DNA of 64,000 bases from Bryobacterales bacterium (GTDB lineage Bacteria > Acidobacteriota > Terriglobia > Bryobacterales > UBA6623). A program made the translations under genes and the position numbers. Below the pieces are notes generated by a model, which made no database searches, was not told the DNA's origin, and saw nothing but the letters and a program-made list of their open reading frames with translations. Shown here piece after piece: positions 61,292-64,000 of this stretch. The stretch spans positions 1-64,000 of the forward strand of contig JAJDTX010000003.1 in NCBI GenBank assembly GCA_022826925.1, given 5' to 3'. Within the stretch, counting starts at the first letter, position 1; each line of letters begins with the position of its first letter.

Positions 61292-61297
61292 GGGACG

Positions 61298-62350
61298 ATG
61301 GCTGTGAGACCTTCAGATCGAATCCAGCGCGCAACGTCGAAGCGAGATCTCGGCAGCAGCGCTCCCGGCCGTCGCGAGCTGCTCGCCTACTCGGCCTTTT
61401 TCGGGCCCGCCTTCTTGGCCCGTCAGGGCCTGGCCGGCACTCTCGCGCCGGCTGCCCAAGCATCTTCGCCGAGCGATCCCGTGCCCGGAATGAAGAAGTC
61501 GATCAACCTGTGGGCCTTCCCCTACCCGGACAAGTGGTCCTTGCGGGAGTGCTTCCAAATCGCGGCCGATGCCGGTTTCGACGCGGTCGAGCCGAACTTC
61601 AACCTGGAGGGAGAGTTCTCGGCGGAATCGTCCGATGACGAGATCCGCGCGGTCAAGCGCATGGCCGACGAGGCGGGAATCGCCATCAGCGGCGTCTGCT
61701 CGTTCCTGTTCTGGCCCTACTCGATGACGCACCCGGATGCCGGGCGGCGCGCCAAGGGCATCGAGCTGGCGAGCCGGATGGCGGAAGCGGCCGCCCTGCT
61801 GGGCACCGACAACCTGCTGGTGGTGCCCGGAGCGGTGTACGCTCCGTGGCTCGAGGATCCCGTCCCGGTTTCCAATGACGTCTGCGAACGCTACGCCAAG
61901 CAGGCCGTGCGGGAACTGATCCCGGCCGCGGAGCGCGCCGGGGTGTCGATCAACATCGAGAACATCTTCGCCAACGGCTTCCTGTTCAGCCCGCAGGAGG
62001 TCGCAGCGTTCGTCGACGGCTTCGACAGCGACACGGTGAAGGTGCACTTCGATACCGGCAACATCATGCAGTACCAGTTCCCGGAGCACTGGATCCCGAT
62101 CTTGGGCAAGCGCATCAAGAACATTCACCTCAAGGAGTGGGACAAGCGCACCCAGGAGTTCAACCTCCACACCTTCCGCACGCTGCTCGACGGCACGACC
62201 AACTGGCCGGCGGTGATCGCCGCGCTGGAGGGGATTGGCTACGACGGCTATCTCACCTTCGAGTACTTCCACCCGCACCAGCACTATCCCGAGGCGCTGA
62301 TCTACCAGACATCGGACGCGCTGGATCGCATGCTGCGACGAAAGGCCTGA
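61298..62350 (+). CDS. Exported sugar phosphate isomerase/epimerase-like TIM barrel protein
   Basis: 350 residues. The N-terminus has a twin-arginine-like motif (GRRELLAYSAFFGPAFLA) near residue 25, so Tat export is possible. The AP-endonuclease-2/xylose-isomerase-like barrel has SLRECFQIAADAGFDAVEP, EPNFNLEGEF, SINIENIFANGFLFSP, VKVHFDTGNIMQYQFPEHW and KNIHLKEWD with Glu, Asp, His metal ligands, and YDGYLTFEYFHPH. RBS AGTAAGGGACG. Its place after the sulfatase suggests glycan breakdown. Confidence 0.87.
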   Translation: MAVRPSDRIQRATSKRDLGSSAPGRRELLAYSAFFGPAFLARQGLAGTLAPAAQASSPSDPVPGMKKSINLWAFPYPDKWSLRECFQIAADAGFDAVEPNFNLEGEFSAESSDDEIRAVKRMADEAGIAISGVCSFLFWPYSMTHPDAGRRAKGIELASRMAEAAALLGTDNLLVVPGAVYAPWLEDPVPVSNDVCERYAKQAVRELIPAAERAGVSINIENIFANGFLFSPQEVAAFVDGFDSDTVKVHFDTGNIMQYQFPEHWIPILGKRIKNIHLKEWDKRTQEFNLHTFRTLLDGTTNWPAVIAALEGIGYDGYLTFEYFHPHQHYPEALIYQTSDALDRMLRRKA

Positions 62351-62443
62351 CGTCGTCCGCGGCGGGCAGAACGCGCGCGAGACGCTCCCCAGGCCCCCAA
62401 GTCCCCGATCCGCACTGGGGCATAATCGAGTCAAAGGGGCTCG

Positions 62444-63985
62444 ATGGGATTCTCCAAGCCACTGGTGCTGACAATCATGGACGGTTGGGGCCACAACCCC
62501 GACCCCGCCAACAATGCGGTCGCGATGGCGCGCACGCCGACGTTCGACCGCCTCTGGGCGGAGAACCCCCACACGTACATCCGCACCGACGGGCCCTACG
62601 TGGGCCTGCCCGCGGGACAGATGGGCAACAGCGAAGTCGGGCACCTCAACATCGGTTCCGGGCGCATCGTCCAGATGGACATCACCCGCATCGACGAAAT
62701 GGCGCAGCTCGGCGCGTTCGACCGCAACCCGGCCCTGGCGGCGGCTTGGGACCGATCTCGCAGCGGCGGCGCGCTGCACCTGATGGGGTTGCTAAGCGAT
62801 GGCGGCGTCCACTCCCAGGCCAGCCACTTGTACGCCCTGCTGGAAGCGGCCAAGCGCCAGCGCGTCAAGAATGTCTTCGTACACGCTTTCACCGACGGGC
62901 GCGACACCCCCCCTCAGAGCGGCGTGGGCCACGTCGCTCAACTGCTGGCCTTCATGGAGCGCTTGGGCTGCGGGCGCCTGGCCACGGTCTGCGGGCGTTA
63001 CTACGCAATGGATCGAGACCGGCGCTGGGAGCGCACCGAGCGAGCCATGCGCGCGTTGCTGGACGGGCTGGGGCACAGGACTCAGGATCCTATAGCGGGC
63101 GTCGAGGCCTCCTATGCGGCCGGCGTCACCGATGAATTCATAGAGCCGATCGTAGTGACAGACGCCCAGGGCGCTCCGGTCGGACGAATCGGCAGCCGTC
63201 AGGCAGCCGTTTTCTTCAATTTCCGTGCCGACCGGGCGCGGCAGCTGACAAGTGCGCTCAACGACCCCCGGCTCGAAGGCATCAGTCGTGCCGGGCTGCC
63301 TGCGGACCTCGTGTTCGTTACGATGACCAAGTACGCGAAGGACTACCCCTACGACGTGGTCCTCGAGCCGCAGTTTCCCGATCGCATCCTGGGCGAGGTC
63401 TGCGCGGACCTGGGCTGGAGGAACCTGCGCGTGGCGGAGACCGAGAAGTACCCCCACGTGACCTACTTCTTCAACGGCGGCCGCGAACAGCCCTACGACG
63501 GCGAGGAGCGGGAGCTCGTGCCGTCGCCGAAGGTGGCGACCTACGACCTGCAACCCGAGATGAGCGCTGCCGGCGTCTGCGATGCGGTCGTGCACGGCAT
63601 CGAGAGCGGCTCGTTCGAACTCATCGTGGTCAATTTCGCCAACGGCGACATGGTCGGGCATACAGGCGTGATCGCGGCCGCCGTGCGAGCCTGCGAGACG
63701 GTCGATAGCTGCTTGGATCGGATCGAGGCGGCGCTCAAGATCCGCGGCGGACAGTGGATCGTGACAGCCGACCACGGCAATGCCGACCTGATGGTCGATC
63801 CGGAGACTGGCGCCCCGCACACGTATCACACCACGTTTCCCGTGCCGCTGATCTTGGTTGGCAATCATCGCGGGGGGCTCTCGGAAGGGGGCTCTCTGCG
63901 CGATATCTCTCCCACCATCCTGGGGTGCCTCGGCGTCGGCCGGCCGGCCGAAATGACTGGCCGCGACCTGCGCGGGGGCGACTGA
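62444..63985 (+). CDS. gpmI: 2,3-bisphosphoglycerate-independent phosphoglycerate mutase
   Basis: 513 residues, the normal length. The phosphatase-like domain begins with LTIMDGWGHN (D13), the catalytic Ser is S63 in GQMGNSEVGHLNIGSGR, and the phosphotransferase part has FTDGRDTPP, VCGRYYAMDRDRRWER, NFRADRARQL, HVTYFFNGGREQPYDGEER and IVTADHGNADLM. It interconverts 3- and 2-phosphoglycerate in glycolysis. AAGGGG is 8 bp before the ATG. The gene is complete 15 bp before the window end. Confidence 0.97.
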   Translation: MGFSKPLVLTIMDGWGHNPDPANNAVAMARTPTFDRLWAENPHTYIRTDGPYVGLPAGQMGNSEVGHLNIGSGRIVQMDITRIDEMAQLGAFDRNPALAAAWDRSRSGGALHLMGLLSDGGVHSQASHLYALLEAAKRQRVKNVFVHAFTDGRDTPPQSGVGHVAQLLAFMERLGCGRLATVCGRYYAMDRDRRWERTERAMRALLDGLGHRTQDPIAGVEASYAAGVTDEFIEPIVVTDAQGAPVGRIGSRQAAVFFNFRADRARQLTSALNDPRLEGISRAGLPADLVFVTMTKYAKDYPYDVVLEPQFPDRILGEVCADLGWRNLRVAETEKYPHVTYFFNGGREQPYDGEERELVPSPKVATYDLQPEMSAAGVCDAVVHGIESGSFELIVVNFANGDMVGHTGVIAAAVRACETVDSCLDRIEAALKIRGGQWIVTADHGNADLMVDPETGAPHTYHTTFPVPLILVGNHRGGLSEGGSLRDISPTILGCLGVGRPAEMTGRDLRGGD

Positions 63986-64000
63986 CTCGCGCATGCCGAA

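Noticed and set aside
1-64000. CRISPR array, prophage, integron, transposase, tRNA or rRNA genes
   Set aside because: I looked for regularly spaced repeats, recombinase or phage proteins and cloverleaf-like segments with CCA ends and saw none. A covariance-model scan was not possible.

Overview
The window is 64 kb of GC-rich bacterial chromosome with no tRNA, rRNA, CRISPR array, IS element or phage gene that I can recognise. The gene set points to Acidobacteriota, probably the Bryobacterales/Solibacter side. The markers are a DUF1549/DUF1553 (PSD1) protein, two DUF1080 proteins, a secreted sulfatase, a secreted VWFA-type protein, carboxypeptidase-regulatory-like secreted proteins and a large repeat protein. 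This placement is an inference from gene families; no marker tree was run.

Region 1 (1-16255) is the end of tuf followed by one co-directional S10-spc-alpha ribosomal cluster, rpsJ to rplQ, with secY, map, infA, rpmJ and rpoA in the usual places and no adk between secY and map. Many neighbours overlap by ATGA. Several proteins carry unusual extensions (S3, L17, L18), an insertion (L5) or a short C-terminus (L24), and IF-1 is divergent. A parvulin-type peptidyl-prolyl isomerase is coupled to the end of rplQ.

Region 2 (16299-28156) holds a CbiM-CbiL-CbiQ metal uptake set without an ATPase, a DUF1080 gene with a striking regulatory region, a three-gene overlapping set (DUF2007-like, PafA-like phosphatase with a frameshift, oligogalacturonate-lyase-like propeller), tatD, metG, larC, and a divergent LysR/2-isopropylmalate-synthase pair around an AT-rich operator. 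The synthase lacks its feedback domain.

Region 3 (28304-49544) holds secreted proteins (a three-repeat surface protein), gluQ, a biotin carboxylase/biotin carrier pair followed by a DnaC-like protein whose ATPase motifs are all lost, the PSD1 protein, transporters, a lipoprotein cyclophilin, an ArsS radical SAM/AhpD-like pair, a glycosyltransferase/flippase-like pair, a rhodanese, a UPF0173 hydrolase, a stand-alone response regulator, the VWFA protein, two small secreted proteins and ribosomal protein L31 type B.

Region 4 (49742-64000) holds a GT-C glycosyltransferase and rsmB, an operon joining an RsbW-type kinase and a STAS protein to an Mla/MCE lipid transporter (mlaE-mlaF-mlaD) and a kinase-like protein, a TPR-like secreted protein, a phosphoesterase, a Dabb-domain protein, a sulfatase, a secreted sugar isomerase-like protein and gpmI.

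The most notable points are the possible phospho-switch on the lipid transporter, the DnaC-like pseudo-ATPase, the operator architecture at 26883-26935 and 18832-18922, and repeated placement of a TANNNT hexamer 7-11 nt before start codons that lack a Shine-Dalgarno sequence, which suggests leaderless mRNAs.
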